Both the position numbers and the translations under genes were made by a program. A stretch of 64,000 bases of DNA, taken from Jacaranda mimosifolia. Lineage: Eukaryota; Streptophyta; Magnoliopsida; Lamiales; Bignoniaceae. This document shows, in pieces, positions 11,374 through 23,419 of this stretch. The stretch covers positions 31,327,468 through 31,391,467 of the forward strand of contig CM032129.1 of the NCBI GenBank assembly GCA_018894105.1. Reading direction: 5' to 3'. Every line of letters starts with the position of its first letter. Within the stretch, counting starts at the first letter, position 1. The notes beneath the pieces were generated by a model. That model searched no databases, was not told the DNA's origin, and worked only from the letters and a program-made list of their open reading frames with translations.

Positions 11374-11492
11374 TTATATTTATTTATACACACGCATGTC
11401 AGGAATTCGTTCGTGCACGAACCCCTGAGCTCGAACTCCTGACCTCCCACATTATGTGGGAGACTTATGCTACTGGACCACAAGCCACTCGG
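11374..11492 (-). mobile_element. tRNA-derived SINE with 16-bp target duplication
   Basis: The insert is flanked by TACCATTATGGTAATT at 11358-11373 and again at 11493-11508. The sister block D has the site once (31030-31045), so it is an empty site. Read on the minus strand, the head GTGGCTTGTGGTCCAGTAGC looks like a Pol III A box (TGGTCCAGTAG). AGTTCGAGCTC fits a B box, and the tail is A/T-rich. Confidence 0.8.
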
Positions 11493-11540
11493 TACCATTA
11501 TGGTAATTAGTAATTAATTGTTGCTCAATAAAAATATTCT

Positions 11541-11730
11541 CACCGATTTAGATTCTCTATTGCAATATATGTTTCATCTCATATTTCATTATATAGATGT
11601 ATGACACGTGTGTTAAATGTTTTCTTATAAAAATAATTAATTGATAACAAAATACACTTAATATATATACATCATATTGAAATAAGAGATAAAATACGGA
11701 ATGGAATATAGAAAATCCAAAGTGTGTTTT
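11541..11730. mobile_element. small AT-rich MITE
   Basis: Absent from the sister block D, where the flanking sequence is continuous at about 31079. The ends are partly inverted repeats (TTTAGATTCTCTAT against TTTGGATTTTCTAT). Related copies lie at about 2038-2214 and around the CACTA insertion site. Confidence 0.6.
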
Positions 11731-11980
11731 CACGTGCCAAGTGCACAAGAAATCAAGCGTGTAGGTGTGGTTGCGAGTGATTGCAATTTTCATTTTCTAG
11801 TCTTTTCAATATCAATTATTGAAAATTAAGTACATAACATCAAGTTATAATCTTAGAAAAACCGTCACTTGTAAGGATTATATTGAGAAAAATTATCACG
11901 AATAATTGTGACTGTTTTACAAGAATACAATTTGCGTGAAAGCAGAATATTCATTGAAGTTGGATTTCCTGAGACACATT

Positions 11981-12407
11981 GGGAATGTTTGGTTATGTTT
12001 TGTAGGTGATTATGATATATATTTTGGGAAAATAAATTTTGAATGTGGAGTTGAAGAATGTGCTAGATGTTTGATTATGTTTTAGGGATTAGCTGGAAAT
12101 TTTGTTTGAAGAATGTTAGTATGTTTATTTATATTTTAGAGAAGATAATTTTTATTGCAGCAGTCAAATCAATACTTTTTTGTTGGGTGTTTGAGTGGAA
12201 ATGAATTTGAGTGTTTTTTTATTGTAAAAATAATAATAAAATATATATAATATGTATGTATATATGAGAAACTAGGAAAATTTTGAAAATATAAAATATA
12301 GAATAAAATATTTTGAGAAAACTAATTTCAATATTTTAAAAAAATAAATGTATGTTTATATTTTGATAAAATAAAATTATTTTGCCAAAATACAACCACA
12401 CACTCCC
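11981..12407. mobile_element. MITE, GGGAATGTTTGGTTATG family
   Basis: The inverted ends are GGGAATGTTTGGTTATGTTT and the complement of ACAACCACACACTCCC. A 3-bp ATT lies on the left and GTT on the right; the sister copy at 31328-31761 has ATT on both sides. The element was therefore present before the block was duplicated. Confidence 0.7.
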
Positions 12408-12640
12408 GTTATTTTTCCTGAAGGCTGTATAGGTCGATGGCCTGCGGATGTAATTAACACATGGACTGGAAAAACTACCATGATTGGAAAGGGCCATTAA
12501 TAATGCTTGTGTGGTTTTAATGTTTAATCGGCGACTGGAAAAAGTAATGATTTATCTTTTATCCCCAGAATTTGGTGTACGTTGTAACTGAGAAAATGGA
12601 TAAAGGTACGAGGGAGAATTGAAGATATATCATTTATTAA

Positions 12641-13004
12641 GGGTTCATTTGTTTTTGTTTCTGAATCCATTTTTATTTTTTGCTGAAAATAAAAATAAAA
12701 AGTCATCAATTTCTTTTTTTCCTTTTTTATTCTCAAAATTTTTTTTAGATAAATTCTTACACTCTCTTTATTTTTATTTTTCATCACTTTTTATTTTCTC
12801 CTTATCACATTTGTACGATTTTTAATACAAAATAATATATTTTTCAAATACAACTCATTTTCAACCCTACATATATAATCATTAAATTTTAAACAAAACA
12901 TCCAAATAATATTTTATTTTTAAAAATACTTTTATAACTAACTTTTCACTATTTTTTTTCACCAAAAAATGGCAATGCCTCCATAAAACAAATCCAAACG
13001 GTCC
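12641..13004. mobile_element. Tourist-type MITE
   Basis: The 364-bp element has inverted ends (GGGTTCATTTG and the complement of CAAATCCAAACGGTCC) and a TAA duplication at 12638-12640 and 13005-13007, as in PIF/Harbinger MITEs. It lies at the join of block D1 and block B2. Confidence 0.8.
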
Positions 13005-13580
13005 TAAATTCCACAAGTTCTCCCACCTTTAAATTTCCTGTGTAACAATAAATTTTCTTAATTTTTTTTCTCTTTTCAAAATAATGATTCTCTTTGTCAC
13101 AATGTAAAAACAAACTTTTTCAATCTAATAAGTTTTTATTTTATCGTTGATGATAATTTTTATGTCATAATATTTTTTATTTTGTTAAAATAAAAGTTAA
13201 TACTGAAAAAATTGATGTTTTAAGTTATCGATATTGACAATTAGTCATAAATGTATAGTGATAAAAAGAATTGTTAGTATAATTTGTGATAAAAACTTTT
13301 ATCTTCTATTATCACTAATTACAAGAAATAATTCTCAAACACTATTTTTATAACTGTTAAATTTGTAAAAAGCATTAAAATGACAAAATAAAACTTTTTT
13401 CAGTTAATATACATAATTAATGATAACTTTTGTATTTTTACTCGTTATTTTATCGATCACTATTTTTTTTTTTCTTATATAGTATTTTCGATAGATTTTG
13501 AAATCTTCATATTTATCTTATTAATTCATATTATTAAATTAGTTCTTAAAAAAATTGACTAGATTTTCTTTTTCTTTTTC

Positions 13581-13754
13581 TTTTTTCCCTGTTTTGATAT
13601 CAAAAATATGATTTTTCATTATATCAATTGTATTTTTCCGTAAATTACAAATAACCCATAATTTACCTTTTTTCCCTGTTGTGATATCAAAAATATGATT
13701 TTTCATTATATCAATTGTATTTTTCCCTAAATTACAAATAACCAATAATTTACC
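13581..13754. repeat. 87-bp tandem duplication
   Basis: Two near-identical 87-bp units lie head to tail, differing at only a few bases. The paralogous block B at about 24270-24350 has one unit. Confidence 0.8.
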
Positions 13755-14132
13755 ATGTAATTAACATGATCTCTCTGTGTTTCTATCTTGTTGGGAACTT
13801 GAGAAGCATAAGCCAAAATATAAGTCCAACAATACCTTTGCTCAAGCTTCATTACAGCAGATTAACTTAATTAATTTGTTTGATCAATAATGTTAAACAC
13901 TCTATTCACTAAATCAAACACGGTCAGTTTAACTTAATTATGATTTATTTCCTTAACAGTAACGAAAACCAACCATGAAACTAAAAGGAGTGGTCTGTTT
14001 ACACGTAAAATTTCATATATGGAAAGTAGAAGAGGCCAACAGCTATTATTTGGAAAAAGAATCAAAAGAATTATTCGTTGCTACAGAGTATTAATTACAG
14101 TAAAATCTTGAAAAATCCTACGACATTGTATC

Positions 14133-14140
14133 TATAAATA
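14133..14140 (+). promoter_or_regulatory. TATA box of MADS2
   Basis: TATAAATA lies 56 bp before the ATG, in CTATAAATATA. The same string precedes MADS3, where a transposon has duplicated it. Position and context fit a core promoter. Confidence 0.65.
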
Positions 14141-14188
14141 TATCTCTCTACTTCCTTAATTTCCTTCAGACAGCCTAAGTTTTCAGCC

Positions 14189-14994
14189 ATGGAAAACGCG
14201 GACTGCAAGAAAACGTTGGGCCGACGGAAAATCGAAATCAAGAAAATCGAGAAGAAACCCAGTTTGCAAGTCACCTTCAGCAAACGCCGTCGAGGGCTGT
14301 TCAGAAAAGCCAGCGAACTGGGCATTCTCTGCGGTGCCGAAATCGCGATTCTCGTCCAGTCACCGGCGGACAAGATTTTCACGTTCGGTCACCCGTCTGT
14401 GGAATCGGTTCTGGACCGTTTCCAAACGGGGGAAATTCTGAGTGCGAGTTCTCGCCCGCTTAGTACAGTCCTTGGAGAAGACAGTAAAAGTAAGTTCGAG
14501 GATGCTGTCCGAAGACTGGAGGGAGAAAAGGGGAAGGAAAAAAGAATGAAAGAAAAGGAGACGAATAAGTTCTGGTGGGACGAAGTGGAGAACTTCGAGA
14601 GCATGGAATTGCATGAACTGGAGGAATATGTGGAAGCATTGGAGGGGTTGGGGGATAGTGTTTTTCAACGACTGGAGGAGATGCAGAAACTGAAATTAAT
14701 GGAGGAAGATTCGTCGAACTTGATGGGTCTACCAAATCAAGATTTTGATGTAAGTATTTTGTTTCATTTTATTTTTCTTTTTCTTGTTTCTTGATTTTTG
14801 GTTATATTGGTATTCAGTATAATTGCATGGTACTGTAGGGAGGCCATAGTTGGATTGATCAAGAAGTGAGAATGGAGGATCTGGGAACAATGGAGAAAGA
14901 CAGTACTGGTTCAGGTTCCTCATCAGATCATCCAACTGATCAGGGTTTTGAGGATTTTTCTTATTTGGAATATCCTACGGCTTTCTATATATAA
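14189..14994 (+). CDS. type I (M-alpha, AGL62-like) MADS-box gene 2
   Basis: Exon 1 is 14189-14749 (187 codons) and exon 2 is 14839-14994, with an 89-bp GTAAGT...TAG intron, giving 238 residues. Residues 8-67 form the MADS domain, with [38 protein letters not shown] and the GHPSVE end. The [20 protein letters not shown] segment near 130-150 is typical of the M-alpha (AGL61/AGL62) group, and a Glu/Lys-rich helix lies before it. The family binds DNA as dimers, often with M-gamma partners such as AGL80, and works in the female gametophyte and endosperm; that role is inferred from the family. All conserved MADS residues seem present. Without splicing the frame would end 14 codons into the intron. 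The C-terminus is acidic and aromatic ([16 protein letters not shown]). Confidence 0.93.
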
Positions 14995-15764
14995 TTTAAC
15001 TTTGAGTCTTTTCTTGGAGACCAGTTTTCATATTTAGGTTTTTTCAGTGAGTTTTAATTACTTAAGGTAATGAACAATTTTGCTCTAGGGTTTGTTATAA
15101 CCAAGAATAGACCTGTTGGGTTGGATGTATGTGGATCTGGTGATTTGCGTTTCCCGTTTTTGTCTTACATGTTGGATGTTTGGTTTTATACTGTAACATT
15201 ATATTTGGTTCAAGGATCTTGGTAAAATAAAAAATAAAAAAAATGTTAAGATCAAAAAATATTTTCCAATTATTTGGTTGATAAGGAAACACTAAAGAAG
15301 AGAAAAATTAAAATAATAGTATTTTTGACGAAGATAAATTTTTTTTATCATTTCGAGAAAAACTTATTTGACTATATTTCATTCTCTAAAACATTCATCA
15401 ATCCCTCTTCTTTTTATTCTTTTTCTTTATTATTTTTTTGACAACCAATCTGACTTGAAATTTTGTATATCTTTGATTTTATTTTTCTTTCTCGTAACAT
15501 CTTTCTTTCATTGTCAAAATTTCTGAACTAAATATAATGTTACTGAACAAATGAGAGAAAAAGGAAAAAATTCAAAGAATAAAACACAATGTATACTTTC
15601 ATTAGAAATAAAGATATTTCACTTTATATTTTCTTCTTTTTTTATTTAAATATACACCAAAAGTTTACTAGGGCTCTAACTCCGTCCTTACACTTACACT
15701 TGTAAAATGATGTCATTGAAATAATTGGTTGCTAATATTTTCTTTCTTGAACTTCAAAAACCTA
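14995..15764. repeat. block C, copy 2 (MADS2 3' flank)
   Basis: This aligns with 26981-27754 downstream of MADS3 and, in its first 300 bp, with 10175-10450. No gene is seen. The ERF that follows in the other two modules is missing here. Confidence 0.8.
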
Positions 15765-16191
15765 GGGCATGTTTGTTTATGGATTGGAGCATTTTGTCAA
15801 AATATTTTGGCAAAATGATTTTTGGGAAATGGAGTTGCGGAATGTGACGGTTGTTGCTTGTGTTTTGGGTGGCAGGTGGAAAATAGTTTGGGAGAAAATT
15901 ATTTGTTTGTTTGTGTTTTAGAAGGGAATAAGATGTTACATCAATAACTTTTTAATTAGGTTGGTAGAGTAAAATTGATATATTAAAATTATTTATATAT
16001 GTGTATATATAGAGTGGGTAAGAGGACTAAAAATGAGAGGGATAGATGTTGGGGAATGAGTAGAAAATGAATTGAAATGGTATTTTGGGCATTTTTTGGT
16101 GTATTTTGGATAGCGAAATTAGAGAATGTAATTGTTGTTTATTTGTGTTTTAAGAGTTGAAAAATATTTTGGCAATTTACAAACAAACAAT
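15765..16191. mobile_element. MITE with CTA target duplication
   Basis: The start GGGCATGTTTGTTTATG and end ACAAACAAACAAT form inverted termini. CTA lies at 15762-15764 and 16192-16194. A related MITE occupies the same site in block C3 (27755-28098). Confidence 0.65.
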
Positions 16192-16680
16192 CTATATGTT
16201 TAATTTTTTATTTCATTGATACACTACTAAAAAAAGGCCATTTTGCGATAGAAAATATCCATCACAAAATATGTGGTCGCAAAACTTTGCAATGGAAAAT
16301 TCCGTCACAAATTTTGAGTTTTTGCGACCGAAAATTCCATCGCAAATGTTCAGTTTTTTGTAATTTTTTTGCGACGGAAAAATCTGTCACAAAATGCAGT
16401 TTTTGAAGAATTTTTCCGTCGCAAAAATATTTTAAAACTTTTTCAGCATTTTTCAAATATTAAAAACTTGTAATCAATAATAATATATACATAAATTCAA
16501 AATCACCATATTTAACGATATTTATAACCATCAAATGATGAAACAACAAATCTTTCATAAAATTCAAATATAATATTAAATAAACAAAATATTTATAAAT
16601 TCAACAATATAAAAGTATTACAATGTAACTACTAAAGTGTAATTATCTTAACACAATATATAGCCAAATGCATAAGTGAA

Positions 16681-18455
16681 TCAATCATCATCCTCATCCT
16701 CATCATCTATGTTTTTTCGTGGCTGTTCATTAGCAGATCTAGATAAGGATGGTGTAGGAGATACCTCTGGCCGAGGTAAATGTGAGCCCGGTGCCATGAA
16801 GAAGAGATTTGTAGGCGGATAAAATGGTGATGTATTAGGTTGAATTGAAGGTGATGGGTTATGCATATTCTGTTGCATGAACATCTGTCGCATCATCGCC
16901 TCCATATCCATAAATCTTTGTTTAAACATCATATTTTCTTCTTGATACACCGTCATTCGTTCTTTCAACATTGTTACTTCTTCTTTCAATGTCTTAACCT
17001 GCTCACTTTCATAGGGCAGATTATTTGGAAGTCCTCCAGACAAGTGACCCAAGACAGAGGAAGCCTTAATTCCAAGTCCATAAATCCACCTATTGTATCT
17101 TTCCACACCTGCATAAAAAATATTACCACAAATTAATAACAATCAAATAATTCAATTGAAAAATAATATAAAATATAAATTAATAACTTAGAACTTTCAC
17201 CTGAAGTTGAGATGTCATGGGCACTGAAGAACTGTCAATACCATCACTTGAATTTTGACTAGAGAACTCTTCTAGTCGACTGTTGAACGTATTCTATACA
17301 TGGAGTACATAGAATGATTAACTTATATAAAAATTAAAACTTTCTACATTAAAAAGTAACATATATATGACATTTAAACTTTCTAACATAAAATTTATAA
17401 TATTTAAACTTTCTTCGTTTCTATATAATATACTACTTACATAGGTATTCTGTGCACGTTCATTGACCCATATACGTTCACCTCTTTCATTTAATGCAGA
17501 ATGTGTATGCATAAATGATTCTGCAAGTCCAGGTGAGTGTCCAAGTTCTTTCTCCTACATCCAAATACATTGATTAAGAATCAATTATAATTAAAATTAA
17601 ATATTGATACTTTTATAAAAATTACCCATTTATCTTTGTGAGATAGGTGTGAGATACATCCACCCTGATGAAGTGGAAATCCAACACCACTGCAGGTCGA
17701 TGCCCGATTCGCTTTATTTTGAGCACTTATTTTTTGGAATCCATCATTGGTCCATTCTTGAAACAATCCATTCCAAACTTCATCTCCCATCCAAATCGGC
17801 TTCTTTTGGGATTGACGTGCTCAGTGTAATTTATTTTCAATATCTCCGAGCCACGATGCTCAAATATTTTGTGAATCAATGCACCCTCATGTTCATACCA
17901 TGTAAATTTTTTCTGAGGCACATAAAAGAATTTAAAATATTTAGAGAACTCCTCCATTTTGAAATGTAATTAAGAAAAAAAATTGGTATTTAAAATAATT
18001 CTTACCGCAAACTCCCCAAACCACATTGTTCTCACTCCATCTGGAATTTTTTTTCATGATCTCCAAGCTTGTTGTAAGTGACCTTTAATAATATTACTTA
18101 TTTCATGGGCACATGTCAACTCCTCGGATAACCTGTTTCACAAAGATATTTTTACAACATATATTAAAACGATAAAATATAAATTAGTAATACACATAAC
18201 ATTACAAATTACTGTAATTAGAAAAATTAAAAAATATTACTCTCTCCCTCGAGGCCGAATAAATATCCTCTGAATAGCATCTGTACTCTCTATATCTACA
18301 GATACCGGTGTAGATGGCATAGATAAGGGAGTAGGTAATGAATCTAATGGATAACTACCCGACACCACACCTGGATGAGTGTGTGGAGGGATATATGACT
18401 CCAATCCAGTGTTAGATGCGATAGCCTTGCCTTTTCCCTTTCTATTACTCGACAT
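16681..18455 (-). pseudogene. TnpA-like protein of the CACTA element (Transposase_24)
   Basis: This is read as several exon-like pieces on the minus strand. It starts at 18455 with MSSNRKGKGKAIASNTG. It passes through PDGVRTMWFGEF (about 18050-18005), the FTWYEHEGALIHKIFEHRGS piece (17957-17727), EVWNGLFQEW...QNKANRAS...GGCISH (about 17775-17630) and a RIWVNERAQNTY piece (about 17490-17450). It ends at 16681 with VERYNRWIYGLG, a coiled coil and an acidic DDEDEDDD tail. This order is that of plant Ptta/En/Spm transposases. Overlapping frames near 17730-17790 and stops around 17240 suggest a frame break or introns I cannot resolve. Confidence 0.75.
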
Positions 18456-18936
18456 CTATAACAAACATTAATTATGTAAATTATTATAGATAATGACATC
18501 AAATAAATCACCATCGTAAATATAGAAACAATCATAAAGAATGCAATCAATATAGTACATGCAAATTGGACTAATTTGAGATGATATTGTTATAAATTTG
18601 AGGAAAAAAAATCCTAAGGGGGGTTAAAACTTGTCGTTTGCAAAAAATTAAGGTACATTAGTTTTTTTATTGATGTTATAATTTTCTGTCAAAAAACCTA
18701 ATAATTACTAGATATAATTATCTAAATTTGAGAAGGTGTACCTATCTTTGCAGTAGATATAAATATCTTAAATTTAGTTATTGTGCTAATATAATTGAGT
18801 AGCATGAAAATTGTCGATCGACAAGTTAAAGCTAGCATTCTTGGAAGTTTAACTGTGTTTGAAATTGAAAATATATATAGTACATCAACAATGAGTTTTC
18901 TGATAAGTTTACATTACATAATAATAAATTAAAAAA

Positions 18937-18955
18937 CTAATCATCCTCATCCTCA

Positions 18956-18987
<32 letters not shown>

Positions 18988-19674
18988 ATCATCCTCTTCC
19001 ATGTTCCTCTCCTCCTCTTCCTCATCCTCATCCTCATCCTCTAACTCTTCGCCATCACCTATCACTTGATTGTTTTCTAAAATTTATTTTTCATAAGGTC
19101 CCTCAATATCAAGTAAGTCACCAGTTGGATCGATATCAACAATTGCATTGACTGTGGTAGGTGGTTTTTGCAAAGCTACCTCCACAGTATGACGTTTATC
19201 CACCCTACTTCTTGGTCTTATTTTGATCACAATCCGCCAATGGATTTTTTCTCTTTTAGCACCAAGATAAGGAATATAATACACTTGGGATGCATGTTGA
19301 GCAATGATAAAATGATCAAACTTTGGATATTTTTCATTTTCTTTGATTTCAATGATATCATACTCTTTGTTTATCTTGATACCACAGTTAGCTAGTGTAT
19401 CAAACCAATGACAGTTAAAGAGGAAAACTTTCTTTTCAGGTATACCTGGATACTCTAGTAGGATTATTTCCTTCAGTTTTCTATAAAATTCTGATGACCC
19501 TTCACCGTTGAGACGCATTCCAGAATTGCACGTCTTTTTATACTTTGCCAACAAATCTGCATGAAATACATATCCGTTAACAAAAAAATGACGCCATGTC
19601 TTGACTTGTCTCATAGGACCCCATGCTATATCCTTCAAATATTGATTTTGTACCATATTTTTTGGAGTGTGCAC
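18937..19674 (-). pseudogene. TnpD-type transposase C-terminus (DUF4216)
   Basis: The frame at 19674-19084 contains EKKVFLFNCHWFDTLANCGI and FIIAQHASQVYYIPYLG, the DUF4216 signature at the C-terminal end of CACTA transposases. After a TAA at 19086-19084 the same frame continues as a long Asp/Glu tail to 18937, encoded by a TCATCC/TCGTCC simple repeat. The upstream catalytic domain is absent. Confidence 0.8.
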
Positions 19675-20982
19675 CTATAAATAATAGCAAGAAATTGAAT
19701 AATTAATATAGTTTTTATTAGTTAACAAAGAGAATCATTTATTTTAAATATTTTTATACTTACATATTCTTGGAACCAATTACATTATAAACATTTTGAT
19801 TTTGATAAAACTATTTGATTATTTACTTTATTAATGTATGTTCATTAGAAAGTAATTGCTTATAGTATATTATTATTATTATTATTATTTTGAGATGAAT
19901 ATATTTGGCAAATAAAAAACACGAAGAGTAATCAACAAAAGGATTAAAGGATGACCTAACAAATGAAGTAAATAAACAAATTATTTTGGGTTTGTTTGAT
20001 TTGGGATATTCACATTTACTATAACTTTTAATATAGGGTAATCTCTTTTTTGATATGAACTATGATATTTGCGGCTGGCTCGTGATTTGTCCAAAGCCCG
20101 TACTAAGATGAGATTAATAGTTATTGAAGTAGTGGGTTTGAGGGTGAGATTATGTAATCTCAGCCTTCTTTGAAATTTGATTTGGATGTAAAAATCAAAA
20201 TTATTTTTCAAATTCATATATTATTTCATTTATGCATTAATTTCATGATTCCCATAGCAAGAATTTTGGCCAAGCACCTCCCTAAAATAAGATATCGAAA
20301 TTGCCCAAAAATTAAGACTAAACACAATGAGAGCATCATTTTAATTGAAAACAATTAATAATATTAGTAAATACATAATGACACATAAACACTCCCCCTT
20401 ATATCTATCATCATCATATAAGCAATTAAAAATCAATCTGCAACAAATGAGAAGGCTCCACTCCTTCTTCTAACATCCCATCCTCCTTCCTAATTCCGCC
20501 AATTCTAAAAATTTCTAATGTATTGTACTATAAAAATATATAAAATTAAAACAAGATATTCAAACTTACCTCTAAATGCTCTACAAAAATCAATAGTCAC
20601 AAAAGATTTCCACCAAGTAAAGATAGCCTACATCATTAAGCACATATTAATGGAAATAACCAAAACATAAATCAAATTTTAACTAAAACATAATTAAATT
20701 TTAACTAATGGAAATAATTACTTAAAACATAATAGAAATAACTAAAACATAAATGAAATTTTAACTAATGGAGATAATTAACTAAAACATAATAAAGATA
20801 ATTAAATATAATTAAATGTTAGCATAATTAAGAAAATTACCTCAATCAATGAAAATAATACACAAATATTGCACCTTCAAACCTGAAACAATAACACAAA
20901 CAACCATTTTAGCTTTTTTTTTAAAACTAAAACTAATTTTTTAAAAAAATTAAATTTTAAATTTGGCCGGCCGCTGGCCGCA

Positions 20983-21006
20983 CCAGCACCAGCTTGCTGG
21001 TGCTGG
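20983..21006. repeat. perfect GC hairpin near the CACTA end
   Basis: CCAGCACCAGC and GCTGGTGCTGG pair perfectly around a TT loop. Larger GGCCGGCC arms flank it (about 20964-21024). It is strongly GC-rich in AT-rich DNA. Confidence 0.85.
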
Positions 21007-21321
21007 CAAGCATAGCTGGCCGGCCATGGTGGAAAACAATAAAAAGAACAAAAAAATGAAGAAGAAGAAGAGAATGGGGAAATACCTGAGGAGGAAATGA
21101 GAGAGTTTGGGGAGGGAAATGGGGAATTAGGGTATGTTAAAATTCGATCAAAATTAATTTTTTAATTTTTAAAAAAATTTGCAAATTTTGCGACGAATTT
21201 AAATCTGTCACAAAACTGCCTTTTTGCGACGAAAAATTTTGTGATGGAATTTTCGTTGCAAATTGTAATGAATTTTTTCCGTCACAAAAATCCATCACAA
21301 AATGGCCTTTTTTTAGTAGTG

Positions 21322-23285
21322 ATAAATGTGTGACACATGTATTAAATATTTTTTTATAAAATAATTAATTAAAAATTAAATAGACTTGGTATATATACAA
21401 TATATTGAAATAAGAGATAAAATATAGAATAGAATAGAGGATCCAAAGTGCAGATAGTAAATTAATTTTTATTGCATAAATGTTCTTTTCTCAGTATATT
21501 ATATAATATTAGAAAGTAATTCAATCTTTGATATGGATTTGCTGCGGCCTCGTTCTATGGATTAACGTGTTAGTTGGGGTTGTCATTGTCAAAAATCAAG
21601 TCTAGGAGCAAAGAAGAATCTAGATTTCACGTATATAAAATGTTACTTTACATTTTATAATTCTTATTAACTGAATCGGAGTGGATCAAGGACTTATTTA
21701 TTTTAAAGGTTAAGGTCTGATAAATCTATTTTCAAATATAAATTTCTCTTTACTTCATATTTTTATAGTTTATGATATTTTTGCGGTTCGACATGGTATC
21801 ATGACCAAGCTAGTTTATGAATCAAGTCAAGATGGCCTGATTCATTTTTCACCCTTTTAAATCTGAGTAATTTTTTCAACTAAACACCATATGTCTTCAA
21901 GTATGGCATATAACCAATTTCTAAAATCAATGCAAGCGATAGATTAAATGGTTTTTGATACCATTTATAACTTATGCCTCACTAGTATATGAATTTTGTC
22001 TAATCCTATATGCTCAAGCAAACAAACCCCAAGTGTATGCTGTCTTATTTGAAAAAGAAAAAAGAAAAAAAGTTATAATTTTTTATGTATATAATTAATT
22101 GAGAAAATAGTTAGATTGATGTATTAAGAGCCTGTTTGGTTTTATTTCCAAACCCCCTTCTCACCAATTTTACTATTCCAAAAATAAAAATAATCACTTT
22201 TTAAAAAAATTCACCCAACCTAATTTCAATTTTCATTTTCAAAATACATTCTCCAATAACCTATATATTTCTTCTCAATAACCTATATATCTTCTCTCTC
22301 TATTCCATTATTTCTATCTCTCTCCACCTACAACCTACATAATCATTACATTTCCAAACATTTCATCCAAATACATTTCTATTTCCACATTACATCGTAT
22401 AACTAATTTTCACCATTTTAGAAATGGTGGAAATGAAAATTGGAAATGGAAATAAAACCAAACAGGCCCTAAGTTACTCCTGCATCAAGAATGTCCAATT
22501 ACAACAACATTTGTACTTTGAAAATAGGGTTCGAAATGTTGGTAGAGGTTATGTTGAATATCTCTCAATGCTTAAATTAAAATATTATCATAAAAAAGGA
22601 CAATAAAATATAATAGTAAATACAAGAGAATTCAGAATGAATAAAGCAGCCTTTGTTATGGATGTTGGAGATTGTATTTGGGCCCATCTCTGTGATGGAC
22701 TATGCCTCCTTTGGGCTGTAATTCTAATACCCCCTAAACAAGGTCCCCAAGTATTCATTTATTAATTCATAAGGGTAAGTATAAGCTCCGAAATATATAT
22801 ATAAGAGCCTATAAAATGTTATTAAGTGGTTGGTAAAATTTTAAAATAAGATCTTATTAACATCTGAAATAAGAAATTAGGGGTAAACTCTTTCTAAGAA
22901 AGTCGGATCTCCTGATTTAGAGTGTGTTTGGCTAAACTTATAATATCTACAAAACACCTTAAAAAATATTTAAAAGTTTATAAGATGATATAAATTATTT
23001 GATAAATTTTTGAAAAAAAAAAGGATCTTATAAACTCTTAAAATAAGATATAAAGATCTTATAAGCTCTTTTAGGAAAAGTAACGAGTTCCTATTTTTCT
23101 TTAAAATCTTATTAAACTCCTATAATCTTAACAATGTTGATTACAAAATTATGATTACCTATAAGATTTTATAAGTTCAAAAATTTTATTTTATCTAAAT
23201 ATTTTAAAATTTTATTTTTATTAAATTTTTAAAATAAAATCTAATATTTTATAAATTCCAAAAACATCACATAAAATATTTTAAA
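21322..23285. repeat. segmental duplication block A, copy 3
   Basis: This aligns with 2085-3819 but carries the MITE at 22128-22469 and lacks about 150 bp near 22755. Its left edge is the CACTA insertion site. No gene is seen; the 60-residue open frame at 22424 straddles the MITE end and is not a gene. Confidence 0.8.
22128..22469. mobile_element. Tourist-type MITE with TAA duplication and sister empty site
   Basis: The 342-bp element has ends GAGCCTGTTTGGTTTTATTT and the complement of AAATAAAACCAAACAGGCCC. TAA lies at 22125-22127 and 22470-22472. Block A copy 1 has a single TAA at 2881-2883 in otherwise matching sequence. Confidence 0.93.
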
Positions 23286-23419
23286 TAACCTCAACCAAAG
23301 AGTACCCTCTTATTTATTAGCTAGGGTTCATATGACATGTTTTATTGCTTGATTATCCTCATGGATATTGAGACTACGATTGTGGGGAGTTAGTTTTGCT
23401 TTTATAAAAAAGCAGAATC

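Larger units (their letters stand above)
11130..12637. repeat. segmental duplication block D, copy 1 (ERF1 3' flank)
   Basis: This aligns with 30770-31900 downstream of ERF2. Compared with that copy it carries a SINE (11374-11492), a MITE (11541-11730) and about 110 extra bp around 12440-12560. Both copies share an older MITE (11981-12407 here). No gene is seen. Confidence 0.8.
13020..14150. repeat. block B, copy 2 (MADS2 upstream)
   Basis: This aligns with 23727-24750 upstream of MADS3. It carries a local 87-bp tandem duplication (13581-13754) that is single in the other copy. It holds the MADS2 promoter at its right end. The short open frames in it are not conserved as proteins. Confidence 0.8.
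16222..21321 (-). mobile_element. 5.1-kb CACTA (En/Spm) transposon, internally deleted
   Basis: The termini are perfect inverted repeats, CACTACTAAAAAAAGGCC at 16222 and its complement at 21321. The 3-bp duplication ATA lies at 16219-16221 and 21322-21324. Subterminal regions on both sides repeat TTTGCGACGGAAA-like units, as expected for binding sites of a TnpA-type protein. Inside on the minus strand are a TnpA-like (Transposase_24, Ptta/En/Spm) gene and the DUF4216 C-terminal piece of a TnpD-type transposase. The catalytic TnpD part is missing, so it cannot move alone. It sits inside a small MITE between modules 2 and 3. Confidence 0.92.

Noticed and set aside
11557..11793. Minus-strand open frame of 78 codons
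   Set aside because: It lies in a MITE and has AT-driven composition.
16311..16420. Short TTTGCGACGGA-type repeats as a CRISPR-like array
   Set aside because: Spacing is irregular, the context is a plant CACTA end, and such subterminal repeats are normal for this family.
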